Source: Ricinus communis (taxonomy: Eukaryota; Streptophyta; Magnoliopsida; Malpighiales; Euphorbiaceae). From it: a stretch of DNA of 64,000 nucleotides. Below, piece after piece: positions 44,966-55,831 of this stretch; within the stretch, counting starts at the first letter, position 1, and every line of letters starts with the position of its first letter. Location of the stretch: assembly GCF_019578655.1 (NCBI RefSeq), contig NC_063257.1, positions 23,763,939 through 23,827,938 of the forward strand, written 5' to 3'. Below the pieces are notes generated by a model, which worked only from the letters and a program-made list of their open reading frames with translations, was not told where the DNA came from and did no database searches. A program made the position numbers and the translations under genes.

Positions 44966-46740
44966 ATGGCCAATAAAGGAGTTCACCACCTTAGACTGTT
45001 CTTCGATGGGTTTGATTATGCCCATTGGAAATACAAAATGGAAATATATTTGGATAATAGTGTGGTGGATGTTTGGAATTGTGTTAGGAAGGAGTAAAAG
45101 CCTCCAACAGAGCAAAAAGATAGTGTAGAGATTCCTCTTGATAGAGATGAATGGATTGAGGCTCATAGAAGAGCCAATGGGAAAAAGAAAAGAGCAATGA
45201 TCATTCTCTTTACTCTTTATCAAGACAAGAATGTGAAAGAGTTCAATATCTTCCATCGCCTTCAAAATTTGGAAGACCTTGGAGAATTATCATGAAGGGA
45301 CCAAGCAAGTAAGGTCCAAGAAAGTTTAATTGCTCTTAACCGAATATAAGCTTTTCAAAATGAAGCCTAATGAGAGTGTCACCAATATGACAAACCAACT
45401 TCTAACCATCATCAACAACTTGAGAAAATTAGGTAAGCACTATGAGCGAATTGACATCTACAATAAAATCCTTAAGGCACTCCCTCTTAAGGATTATGGC
45501 TCAAGGGTTGCAAGTATTGAAGAGGTTAATAAGGACTTGGGTAACCTCAATAGATAAACTCATTGGTAAGCTTCTCATCCATGAGATAGCTCTCAAGAAG
45601 GAGGAAGAGCAAGAAAAGGAAAAAGAAGGCAAAAAGAAGTCCTTTGCCCTTAAGAGCTCAACTAAGCATCATCAAGAAAGTGAGAGCTCAGGTGCATCTA
45701 AGTCAAGTTATGATGTTAATAAAGGAATTGTCATGCTTTCTAGAAGGGTAAAGGAAATCATCAAGAACAAGAAAAAAGACAAGTGACCTTTCAAGAAACC
45801 TCCTTCAAGCTCAAGTGGAAATACAATTTGCTATGGGTGTGGTAAGTAAGGCCATGTCAAGGCAAGTTGCTATAAAAGCAAGAACAAGAAGAAGGAGAAA
45901 AAGAAAGCATACAAGGCAACTTGGGGTGATAGTTCTTCAAGTAAAGAAGATGAAAAAGAAGTTGGCAACCTTTGCGTTATGGCCATAGAGAATGACTCCA
46001 ATGAGGTATGTTCTTTATCTCATACTTATAATAGTGATTGTGGTCATGATATGAATGGGATGATTGATATTGAACTCTTAGAAGCCATAATTTCAAAATG
46101 TGAAAAGTATCATTCTAAAATAAAGTTTAATAAAGAAAAGAGTTTAAAACTAGAAAATAATTTTAAAGTATTAGAAAAACAAGTTTCAAGTCTTACTTCA
46201 CAAAGGAGAGGAAGCCTTAGATACACTTATTGTATCCCAAAGACCTCCTCTTGTTAAATATGGTCTAGGCCTTAATGGAGATTCATCATCATCATCTCTA
46301 TCTAGTTCCTTTTTTGTTAAAGCCTCTACACCTCAAACATTAAACATGGAGGTTATACCAAAGGAGGTTAAAGCACACACTAGGCCTCATCTCCTTAAGG
46401 AAAAAGGGAAGGGACTACAAGGTCCAAGAGGTAAGTCTTAAAGGACTAATCATGCTTTCATATATAACAAGAGTGCCAAAAAGCACATACAATCATATAA
46501 AACATGTTCTTGTATGCATGATACATATAACAATGTGGTCAGACCCAAATTTCAAGCAAGAAGACCATTAAACAAAAGGAACCTTAAATCCAATGTTTAG
46601 TGTCATTATTGCATGAAATTTAGACATATAAATATATTTTGCTATATTAGGAAGACTCACCTCAAATTAGAGGGTCATTCTAAGACTAACCACTATGGAC
46701 CTAAGTTTGTGTGGGTACCAAAGGAGAACATCTCTTGATC
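44966..46740 (+). pseudogene. Copia 3 gag, degraded
   Basis: The ATG at 44966 begins 'MANKGVHHLRLFFDGFDYA', matching copia gag ('FDGTNF..WK' type), and meets a TAA-type stop after about 40 codons. 45330-45557 has 'FKMKPNESVTNMTNQL' and 'ALPLKDYGSRVASIEE'. 45442-45786 continues with a Lys/Glu helix. The finger near 45829-45875 reads CYGCGK-stop-GHVKASC, with a stop inside the knuckle. 45979-46257 is a coiled-coil-like segment. Later pieces reach 'VWVPKEN' near 46710. Several frames are needed. Confidence 0.8.
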
Positions 46741-47246
46741 TTGTTGTAGGGTAACTTCCAATCCACTTCAGGGGAAGAAGGCTAGCATTTGAGTGGTGAA
46801 TGCTAAAGACAAGCAATTATCAACTATACTTTTCTCATCAACTCAATGGAAGTAGATAAAAGGGAAGAAAATGGATATAAGCACAATTGGTATTTTTTTT
46901 CTTTATTCTTTGTTGTTGTTGCTTATTTTCAACAAATGGTATAAGTGAAAGTTCTTTATTTATGATATTATTGATTTTCTCCTTAATTCTTTCTCTCATT
47001 TACTCTTTCTATCTATTCTCTACAACAAGTGGGTATATTCCTTTTTAATCTTAACAAAGGGGAAGAGAATATGAACTTGTGCAAAAATTAATCAATTCTA
47101 ACATTAAGGGGGCGAGATCAACTTAAAAATAATTTTTTAAATTTACTTATTCATGAGTTAAAGGGGAGTATATGCACTTTGTGTATTCTATGTATAATTT
47201 GTTTATTTTTGCTCAATTTAATTGTCAAAATAAAAAAGGGGGAGAT
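46741..47246 (+). other. Copia 3 spacer between gag remnant and right LTR
   Basis: 500 bases with no gene. T-rich in the middle, ends with the polypurine tract. It is the 3' leader of the element; pol should lie before it and does not. Confidence 0.6.
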
Positions 47247-48236
47247 TGTTAGCCTAAGTCCTTTCATGACTTTGGGAAACCTTGATTTTGATCTTGACAA
47301 TCAAATTGAGGTGCACTAATTTCACATTTCGAGTGTCTATTATATAGTGTAAAGTGGGTTAAGTATTGCACACAAGGTCTTAGAGAAAATCAAATAGCTT
47401 TGCTGAAGTTGGAAAAGCATGGGGACGCTTTTTTCAAAGTCGCCTGGAAGCCTCTTAGTCAGACATTAACACGTGGCAGTCAAAGAGTCTTATCCCTTTG
47501 GAGCTTGAGGGCACCTCCCATTAAAGAGAAAGATAGAGAACGACAAAGAGTAGCACGAGCTTAAGCACGGTCTCACTTCCAGGCGCACTTTAAGGAACCG
47601 CGAGGGCGCTTCTCTAGAACGAGGGGCCGCATTCATACTAAATGCTAAGTCAGTGATCATTGTGCCATCAACCGATAAAGCAGTGCCACATGTCAATATA
47701 TTCAAAAAGCGCGGGGCACTTTCAAAGCGTGAGGGCGCTTCTCTGGTAGAAAGTTACTTTTGCCAAATCATATTTACTTTTAATTTTATGAAGTGTGGGC
47801 TATTTGTAACGTCTCTAAGAGGTTGGTATGTGTATAAATACCCCTCTTAAAGACTTAGACAATGGTTGTTCATTTTTCTGAGTGCTTAAACTCTTGCAAA
47901 GTGATTCTCATTTTTTCTACATTAAATTCTCTTTGTGTAGATTTAAGTGTGAGCTATAAAACACATGTAAAGATTTGAGTGTTAGCCTTAAACACTGGGG
48001 TAAGGCTTTGATAGTTAGCCTAGAAAGAAAAACTCTTGTAAGGTTTGGTGTGAGCCTAAACACTAAATTTGGGGGTGAGCTTAGGAAAACTCCTAGGGAA
48101 AAGTTTGAGTGTGAGCTTGGAAATACTTGGGTTTGATCTTGAACCCACAAAGGATCATTGATAGTGAGATACCCAGTTGTAGATTGGAAAGTGGATGTAG
48201 GGTTGTTTAATACCCGAACCACTATAAATCTTTATG
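47247..48236 (+). repeat. Copia 3 right LTR, 3' end truncated
   Basis: Starts TGTTAGCCTAAG after the polypurine tract. Homology with the left LTR stops at about 48236 ('ACTATAAATCTTT'), where minus-strand Ogre RT sequence begins. About 110 bases of the LTR end are missing. Confidence 0.8.
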
Positions 48237-48239
48237 GTT

Positions 48240-48716
48240 CTCTGCTATTTTCCTATCTAGACCTAGCATGTCGTCATAGGACCAAGCAAAAACTGCTTTT
48301 CTTTTTTCTATTATTTTCTCAAATTCTCTCATCTCTTCAGGAGTTATATTATGAGCTATCAGAATATTCCGCAGATTTGCATTTGTGCCTAAATTAAATG
48401 AATCAACTTCTATGGAATTAATGTCAAACATACACATGTCATAATTATCAAAATGCACACTACCATCAGGAAAAGAATTACACAAGTAAGCAAAATCACT
48501 TATATCATTAATCTTAAAGAGAAAAGAAATATCATCCTCATAAATGTTGAATGTTATTACATCATCATAAAATACATCAATGATATTATTTTCAATAAGA
48601 GCAGCTAGTTCCTCTTGGCTTATCTTTTCCGATTGAACGGCAGGCTTTTCTAGCTTCAGCTCTTTTATCTTAGTGATGATCTTCCCTAGGACTTCCTTGA
48701 TACTCAGCTCGACCAT
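48240..48716 (-). pseudogene. Ogre/Tat RT lead-in, truncated
   Basis: Open on the minus strand from 48716. An acidic region ('SIEVDSFNLGTNANLR') is followed by 'EKIIEKRKAVFAWSYDDMLG', the segment that precedes RT in Tat/Ogre pol. Homology ends at 48240 against the copia 3 LTR. The last few codons of the open frame come from that LTR. Confidence 0.75.
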
Positions 48717-48930
48717 CCTGTCGACAATTAGGTTCTTGAAAATCTCATAACCCTAGTACCTCAGTCCCAACTACACTAATAGGTTTGAGCTCTCCCGAGT
48801 AGGACTTGTACTCCTGGACGAACACGTCTTTTAAAGTCTTACCCTTCGATTTACCCTCATCTTCTTCTTCTGAATACCCCAAACCTCGTCGAGTCTTCTG
48901 ACCTTTGAAGTTTGGCAGTTCAGCAGCACC

Positions 48931-49650
48931 CTACTGATTCTTTTCTAGCCCCATTCTAGGCATAAAATTCATTCTTTTACACATGTTAGCTACTTTAGGA
49001 TCTATGTAGTCCTCGTAGAGAACAACCACCTGGAATCCAGCAGGGGCATCCACCTTTTTGACAGCTTCTTGGATTGCTGAGACAACCTTACCATCTTCAG
49101 CTTTGATAGTGACAATCTCACCTTCATGAGGGAATCTCACTTTCTGATATACTATGGAAGGGACTCTTCCTAGGGCGTAGAACAATGGCCTTCCCAATAA
49201 CTTTTGCCGGGGTGTCTAGGATAGTGAACTCCGCTCATAATTCAATAGGATCTGTCTCACCATTATTGAAAATGTCCTTTTTACATCTCTTTTGGTCTTG
49301 TTATAGGCCTTTATGACCATGTCTGATGGTTTTAGGTCCTTTACAGTCATCCCTAATCTAGGGAGTATGCGACGACATAAATTGATAGTTGACCCGTCAT
49401 CAACCATCACGCACGAGGTTCTCTTCCCTTTTACTTCTGCTGCTATGCAAAGGGCCTTATTGTGGTCTCTTCCCTCAAGTGGTAGGTCTTGTAAGTTACT
49501 CTTTTGATCATCTCCTCAGGGGTAGCTGTTGTGCTAACACTTATACTAGATAAGGCTCGAATTAGAGCCTTTTTGTAGTCCGGCGAATGTATCAGTAGTT
49601 CCCAGACATCGGATATCCTTTTCTCTTTCCTCCACCGTTCTAGTAACACG
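48931..49650 (-). pseudogene. Ogre/Tat aspartic protease region
   Basis: 49216-49410 starts 'MMVDDGSTINLCRR', giving a D-D-G-S active-site region in place of the usual DSGS/DNGS type. The next frame 48931-49197 has 'GRPLFYALGRVPSIVYQKVR', the 'LGRPWIH' block that ends Tat/Ogre proteases. 49443-49649 is the linker before it. Three frames are involved. Confidence 0.7.
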
Positions 49651-49699
49651 TCATCCCCGTATTCAAGTGCTTGCTTCTCTTACTTCAGTTCTTGTACCC

Positions 49700-51635
49700 C
49701 GACTTCTTTACCCTTACTCACTGGCTCAATCACAGAACTATCTGCCTAGAGGTCATTGGCCTCAGCGTCTTGAACTTCACTCTCATCCCCAGAACTATAC
49801 CATATATCAATAGCCATTACCGACTTCTTTTCTCCTTCTTTCGAGACCTCCAAAAGACAAGACTCATAAGTGGCTTGATCATCATCTGATCTCTAACCAC
49901 TTGGCACAATATCCTCAATTCGAATATCAACCGAGGGTGGCCTCGAATATTAGACCTTAAAGTCATATTTGCCTGAGGCCTGCCCAAGCAAAAATTCACA
50001 CTCATATCGAGGAAGTTGCTCAACCTCCCATTCTCCAGAGTCGATTAAATCTTAAACCTCGTGCTTGAGATGGTTGCACTAATCCGCCACATGCCGAAAA
50101 GCCTGGTGATACTTACAATACTGGCCATTTTGAGACATAGGACTATCTTTCGGAGATTGGGGCTTAAGCTTACCGCTCTGTTTTAAGTGTCGAAACACCA
50201 CAAGTAGTGGTGCCCGTAGCTTGGTAAAGGTTCTTTGTGGGCTATTTGGCTCGTATTTTTGGTAGGTCCATGAAAAAGTTTATGATCTCTTCTTCACTGA
50301 AATCAGGGTTGATCATGGACACTTAGTTTGGTGGTAGTGTGTTGTTGTAGTTTGGTAAGGGGTTTCTTCTAGTGTTGGGTTGGTCAAGGTCAGTGAGCTT
50401 TTGGGCGTTGATAAGATCCTGGATTTCATGTTTCAGTCGAATGCAATTATCGATATGGTAACCAGGTGCTTGGTAGAATTTACAGTAGGTGTTAGGTTTG
50501 TATCCGAGTGCATTAGGGTTCGGTACGTTCCTTAGGGTGGTAGGTTGGAGCATATGCCATTTTGAACCAATCTCTCAAAGATCTTAGAGAGGTTGCTTGA
50601 AGTTAGAGAACTTCCTCGGTTGCTGCACAGCATTCATATTGAAGGTCCTACTCCCTCCAGCCTGATAGTTTCCCCTTCCGCCAGTTCTTACAGTCTTTCT
50701 TTTATCATTCTCTATTTCCTCGACCTGTAGCCCATCATCGTACAAGTCCATGAAGGTTTTAGGGTTCATCATCTGCAACTTTTCAACCCATCTAAGAAAA
50801 ACATTACAGACCACCATATGAACTTAGTCCTTTTTAGAGGGCTTGTTCTTTATCAGTCCCGCCTTATTCCTCTATCTGGTTAGGAAATCAGGGAATGACT
50901 CATTCGGCTTCTGCTTAGTGGATTCAAGATCCCTTATTGACACTTCCAAATGAGTGTTGTAATCATACTGCTTGACAAAAGAATTGCAAAAATTATGCAA
51001 TTCAGCTTTGGTATATTTTTCTAGACCGTGATACTAATTGACAGCAAGTCCTTCAAGTGACAGCACAAACAGCTTAACAATCTAGGTCTTGCTCAGTTGA
51101 GTAGTTCCTATGATGGTTACATACTGCTTCAGATGAACCTTCGGGTCACCAGTCCCATTAAACTTGTTCATTTCGGGTACTCTGAACTTTGCAGGCAACT
51201 TGTCTTCTCCCCTCAAAACCAACTCTTCGAAATCATAGCTTGGGTCCAAACCTTTGATTTCTAGCACACCCTACATCTTGTCAAGTCGGGCGCTCATACC
51301 ACTCACAACTTTGTTGGTGGCAAGGCCAGTCTCCCTCTTAGCTTGGTCTACCATGAACTTATCAAAGACCCAAAAATTATGGGGCACTCCCCTTCTAGCT
51401 GGGTCTTCAGCATTGGCATTAGCATTAGCCACGGCAGCAGTCTCAGCGGCAACTACAGTCGGTTTAATAGTAACAGGGTGGTTAGCTGGTACAACAAGAG
51501 CAGTAGGTGGGGCTTCGTTTGCAGCCATCCCGGCCAAGAGTTGCTGGAGTTGTTCTAGAATCATACCCCTCAAGTCCTCAAGACAGCATTATTAAAGATC
51601 TCGATGTCTTATTCCTTAGCTCTTTTGTTGGCCAT
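49700..51635 (-). pseudogene. Ogre/Tat gag, degraded
   Basis: A Met at 51635 opens 'MANKRAKE' then a stop. 51271-51573 carries 'LEQLQQLLAGMAANEAPP' and an Ala-rich linker. 51082-51267 has 'DKLPAKFRVPEMNKFNGTGD', which is the start of the gag capsid domain. 50584-50817 has a capsid tail and Gly/Arg region. 50323-50553 has 'YCKFYQAPGYHIDNC', a CxxxHxxxC-like knuckle. 49817-50023 continues as linker. The reading needs several frames. Confidence 0.75.
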
Positions 51636-52463
51636 TTTTTCAGTAGCTTAGCGTCTTAGTCTTTCTAGGTGCTCTAACAGAGTTCTGATCCTTAGAGAAA
51701 TGGATACTCTTTCTAATCTCCCACTATCTTGCCTCTTCCAACCCATAGGAGAGTCTATATGGTTAAAAAGTGAAGGTTAGTATGATGTATGTAATGCATG
51801 AGATGCCTGATACACGCGCAATGCACAAGGACGAAGAAAAGAGGTTAGCATACACACAGTAGTTCATCCTTCCAACCTTATTACTCCGGCACATGGTTCA
51901 TGGTGAGTCTTTCTTCCCTAGTATTTTTAGTTTGGGTTTTCTATCAATAGAGTAGGCCCGACGCGCATGACATAAGGTCTTAAAGCAAATTAAAACAAAC
52001 AAGGTGATGTTTCTTAGTGTAAGCATAAAAAACCTGCATATTTTAGGCTCAAAGCCTAGTTCCATATTTCTGGGCCAAGGCTTTCAATACTTGGGCTTAA
52101 GATACTTATAAGAAAAAACATCTCATGTAATAAGTAATAGGGTACCTAGGGGAGGTTACTACGGTTATTACCATGGGCTAAGTCTTAGGTAAGGATAAAA
52201 GGCTCCCACAAGCAAAAAGTGTTCTGCTTTGGCTCGTCTCTCCACTCGAAGGTCCATGCAACGAAGGAAATATACTCATTACTTGTAAGTGATGGTAGCT
52301 AGTGTCGCAATTCTAAGATTCGAGTGGAACCAAAGAACCGCTAGCCGATGCCATTAAGGCTATAGGGACCAAAGTGTACAGTGTGTGAATGTGTACTGAT
52401 GCAAGAATAATATGTTAATTAATAAAATTAAAGACAAACATACACTAGAATCAACTTCTCTTA
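51636..52463 (-). other. Ogre leader between primer site and gag
   Basis: About 830 bases with no gene. Position and size fit the long leader of Ogre elements, which can hold an extra ORF; none is visible here. Confidence 0.5.
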
Positions 52464-52481
52464 TCCTCAACAGAGTCGCCA
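52464..52481 (-). other. Primer-binding site of the Ogre element (tRNA-Arg type)
   Basis: Minus-strand TGGCGACTCTGTTGAGGA closely matches the tRNA-Arg complement used by Ogre elements. Confidence 0.85.
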
Positions 52482-53562
52482 TTATAGGCGGCGGTTTCGA
52501 GCGCGCACCTAAGTGTCTTTAGCGACTATGGCACTGTAAGGCTTTTCAACCTAATCGAGAACACGCTAATTAGTCATTGAGACTAGCGCAAAGATAGGAG
52601 TCATCACCCGGGTAATCACAGGGACAGTTTTATTAATGAGTGGCATTTCTCAGATTCCATAAAGAAGCTTAAGCCACAAAGTCCAGAGATGGATCCGAAA
52701 GCCAACTTCCTTATTTGTGTATATTAGTCTTTAATTTTATTATTTAACAAATTATTCACTGTAAATGCAAACAATTTATTCATAGGCATACCAAATAATA
52801 TACATAACATACCTAAGTTTAACCCATTTTCACTCAAGCCCAACCCATATCAGAATAGTTAGCCTAATTTACTAGTCAATTATGTACATAGCCCACTTAG
52901 TCTAGCCCAATTACATGTTATGCTCAAGATTTCCAGTCTTTAGACCTAATGGACTACTTATTACGATAAGGCTCATTCAGTGTGATCCTAATTCTAATTA
53001 AATCCAAGCCCTAACTAAGAATGCCAAAGCTTGCTAAGTCTACTTGGTTTTTAGGGTTTTAGGCCTAGTTAAAGTTGATTAGCCTATTAGACTACCAAAT
53101 TCATGTTGGATCTAGTTTTAAGCCTAAGTCTACGTGGCCCATTTTAATTAATCAATCATATAATCACATATTTAATTTACCATATAATAAATAAAATAGA
53201 GCAGAAAGTAAAATATAATTATTATAACCCGGCTTACAATTACGATTACAAAAGAAAAGGACCTAAAAACTGTTCAAAAGCCAAAATACATCAAAAATTG
53301 TCCAAAAAGCAAAAAAAAATAGCTTGGCATGAACAACCAATCGACTCTATGTGTAGAGCCTATCGGCTCAACGCAGAGCCAATTGGCTATGCACTGAGCT
53401 AATCGGCTCTAGGTTTCCAGGTTGATTTTCGTCATTTATCAGTCTATTTCTGCATCCCAGAGTCGAATTCCACGTGCGTAAACATTAAAATTGATTAGAA
53501 TAAAAGAAAATAAGATAAAAAAATATTAAAATAAAAGCAACATAAGCAAATTGAATTATCAA

Positions 53563-53685
53563 AACCCTAAATAATAAAAAAATCCTAAGTACAGTAAATT
53601 AACAGATGGCAGATCATTTAAGCAACCCTAAATAATAAAAAAAATCCTAAGTACAGTAAATTAACAAATGGCAGATCATTTAAGC
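53563..53685. repeat. 61-bp tandem duplication
   Basis: Two adjacent copies starting AACCCTAAATAATAAAA, differing by one base and one extra A. Lies inside the Ogre LTR. Probably a replication-slippage duplication. Confidence 0.9.
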
Positions 53686-54302
53686 AATCATATAAGCCTG
53701 TCTAATTACCTAATTATAATCAAAAAGTAAATCTAAACATTAATCATATAACATGTTTCTAATTATATCTAAAACCCTAATTGGCAAAATATCAGATTTT
53801 AAAATCCTAAGTTCTTATTATCATAATCAAAACCCAATTAACATGCATATTCACAAAAACTATAATTTAATCATGTTGATCATAGATCATAATCTTAATC
53901 ATGTTTATAAAAATAAACAATAAAAGAAGCAAAAAAAGGAACGAAAGAACCGATTTTATAATGATGGTAAATATATAATTGAAGGAACCCTCAGGTTATT
54001 ACCGTGAATGTTGGATCTACGAGTCTCAGGCGATGAGAATGCAATCGAGTTAAAGACTGGGTAGGAATCCAGTGCTGAATCTAGTGTGGATCAACCTTCT
54101 GTCGATTTAGAAATAGTTTCCAAAAATGATTCGTTCTTTAGTGGCTTGAATCATTTATTATCAAACAAGATTGACATTGTTTTTCTTTCTTTTCTCTCTA
54201 AATTTTCTCTTTGTTTTTTCTTTCTCACTGTCTCTCAAATATCGTTCTCACTTACTGCCAATTTTCAGTTCTTCCTTCTCCAAAATCCTAATCACCTATT
54301 TC

Positions 54303-54310
54303 TATTTATA
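54303..54310 (-). promoter_or_regulatory. TATA box of the Ogre LTR
   Basis: TATAAATA on the minus strand in a C/T-flanked context (CCTCTATAAATAGAAATAGG). Placed in the outer part of the LTR as expected for U3. Confidence 0.55.
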
Positions 54311-54785
54311 GAGGTAGGATTTTAATGAAAATCCTAAAGGAGGCGATAGATTTTAGGAATAGATCGATAAATATCATAATTTATTTTTAAAATTTAAATA
54401 ATTATTGATAAAAATGATGATTATCATAGAGGAAACCTTCTAGAATCTGTATCTTGACGTGAAATAGTCATAAAAAAATAAAGTCAGGGTGTAAAAAATC
54501 CAATCGGCTCTATATTGAGCCGATTGGCTCTTCATAAAGCTAATTGGTTCTATGTAGAGGGAGTTTTTAGAAATTGCAATTAGGTCCCTAAATTTATAAA
54601 ACTATCATTTTGACCGTCAAACTTAATTTTTCTTGACAATTAGGTCCAAATTGATTTCAAAGGGTAATTCCGACTGGAATAACCTCAACCCTAGCCTCAG
54701 ATTCGCCTGTCCTTCACCTCCCGAGAAGGCAGTAACTTTCATCATAGAATTTAGTTTTTCATTCGATATCTAGATTCAGAAAAGG

Positions 54786-54980
54786 GGTGCTAATAAATAA
54801 TGTCGCTCATTTCTTGGCGAAATCTACTTGCTCGGAGGATTTGCTAATATGGATCAAAGAAGTCCATCATGAATCCTACCTTGTTATAATTTACGACTAT
54901 AAAAGAATTGGTTAATGCTATTCTTTTTCTTGGTCATTTTTGTTTCAGTTTATTTCCTATAAAAAAACTTTTTCATGAGT
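54786..54980 (+). pseudogene. LINE 3' end fragment (RNase H-like tail)
   Basis: The frame from 54787 reads 'NNVAHFLAKSTCSEDLL' and ends 'SYLVIIYD', the C-terminus of the RNase H-like domain of plant LINEs ('ANNVAHFLA'). A short non-coding tail and an A-rich word (near 54960) follow. It is 5'-truncated, typical of LINE copies. Too short to say if it is the family of the LINE at 35500-39491. Confidence 0.65.
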
Positions 54981-55290
54981 AGGAAAGGATTTAAGCAAGA
55001 TGATTTACAATCTCAATCTTTCAAAAGTTTTTTCAACCCAATGAGAAATATGAACATCTTTCTAATTTAAATTAATATATTTCTTAAAATATTCATTATC
55101 ATGCTTCTATAAAGCCAATAAGGCCTTTATCTAAAAAGCTTAATGCTTTTACTAATATAATATTTAATTTGGTAAAATAACAGTCCGTAGATTAAATTTT
55201 CTATTTGATTATGTAAAAGGATGCTTTAAGTGATTTATTCTAGTATAATCAGTGGAGAAAAATATTGGTTCAATTTATTTTTTAATTTCT
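54981..55290. other. AT-rich spacer, nothing recognised
   Basis: About 310 bases without frame or repeat I can name. Confidence 0.6.
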
Positions 55291-55299
55291 GTTATTATT

Positions 55300-55600
55300 T
55301 CTCTTAGAGTTATAAAAGTATTCCTAGTATATTACCTAATAGCTTAAACTTTTAAGTTAAATACTTTTTTGACATGGTATTAGGACTTTATGATTGAAAG
55401 ATCTAGAGTTCAATCTTCAACCATCTCCATATATCATTAATAAAATATTTTAGCATAAGGTAAAGTGGGTCTATGCTTGCTTACCTTTCAAGCCAATAGG
55501 TATTCGCATGTAAAAGTGTCTTAAAGATATAACGCTATTCTTGGGGCTAATAATTCAAGTTTTAAGATGGAATAATTTTTTAATAATTCTTTAGGATTTT
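55300..55600 (+). mobile_element. Candidate TRIM element (miniature terminal-repeat retrotransposon)
   Basis: A word like the tRNA-Met primer site (TGGTATTAGGAC, near 55374-55385) follows TTGACA. About 75 bases before it (AATAGCTTAAACTTTTAAG...) resemble a block after 55530 (AATAATTCAAGTTTTAAGA...) in direct orientation. Internal sequence has no frame. This resembles a dispersed plant TRIM-like repeat I recognise, but the terminal repeats here are strongly diverged. Confidence 0.45.
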
Positions 55601-55831
55601 ATTTAACAACTTAAGTTTTTAAATGAAATGGTTTCTTTTCACATAAAACAAAAGGTGAAATAGATCTTAACGGCCATATTACTAACAAATTAGATTTAAT
55701 TACCTAAAATTCTTCAATTTGTCACCTTTTAACAATTTTAATCAATTCTTTAAAATTTCTATAGAAATGCCTATTCTTTGTTTTTCTTTTCTAAAATACA
55801 ATTTGACGGATGAGATTTTTTTGTTAGCTCA
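55601..55831. other. AT-rich spacer, nothing recognised
   Basis: No frame or motif of note between the TRIM candidate and the LTR candidate. Confidence 0.5.

Larger units (their letters stand above)
43805..48236 (+). mobile_element. Ty1/copia element 3, two LTRs, gag only
   Basis: Left LTR (about 43828-44907), primer site (44910-44922), gag (44966 to about 46740), short spacer, polypurine tract AAAAAAGGGGGAGA (about 47232-47245) and right LTR (47247-48236). Integrase, RT and RNase H are completely absent: gag ends at 'VWVPKENIS' and the polypurine tract is 500 bases later. The left LTR lacks its first bases and the right LTR its last 100 or so. Either a large internal deletion or a non-autonomous family. 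Confidence 0.8.
48240..54785 (-). mobile_element. Ogre/Tat-type Ty3/gypsy element, partial
   Basis: On the minus strand: long LTR (52482 to about 54785), primer site (52464-52481, tRNA-Arg type), an 830-base leader, gag (start 51635), protease and linker, and the very start of RT (to 48240). RT, RNase H and integrase are missing beyond the join with copia 3. The Arg-type primer site and the 'VFAWSYDDMLGLD' lead-in to RT are Tat/Ogre hallmarks. Confidence 0.8.
52482..54785 (-). repeat. Ogre LTR (outer edge uncertain)
   Basis: About 2.3 kb left of LINE sequence. A TATA box on the minus strand (TATAAATA, 54303-54310) precedes the inferred transcript start. Two clusters of near-palindromic GAGCCGATTGGCTC-type words occur near 53338-53420 and 54500-54560, and a 61-bp tandem duplication lies at 53563-53685. 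The second LTR is not in the window, so the outer edge is set by where LINE sequence starts. Confidence 0.6.

Noticed and set aside
44631..45128. 165-codon plus-strand frame
   Set aside because: Runs from the copia LTR through the primer site and across gag in a wrong frame; the gag frame starts at 44966.
51254..51595. 113-codon plus-strand frame
   Set aside because: Antisense of the Ala-rich part of Ogre gag, open because of composition.
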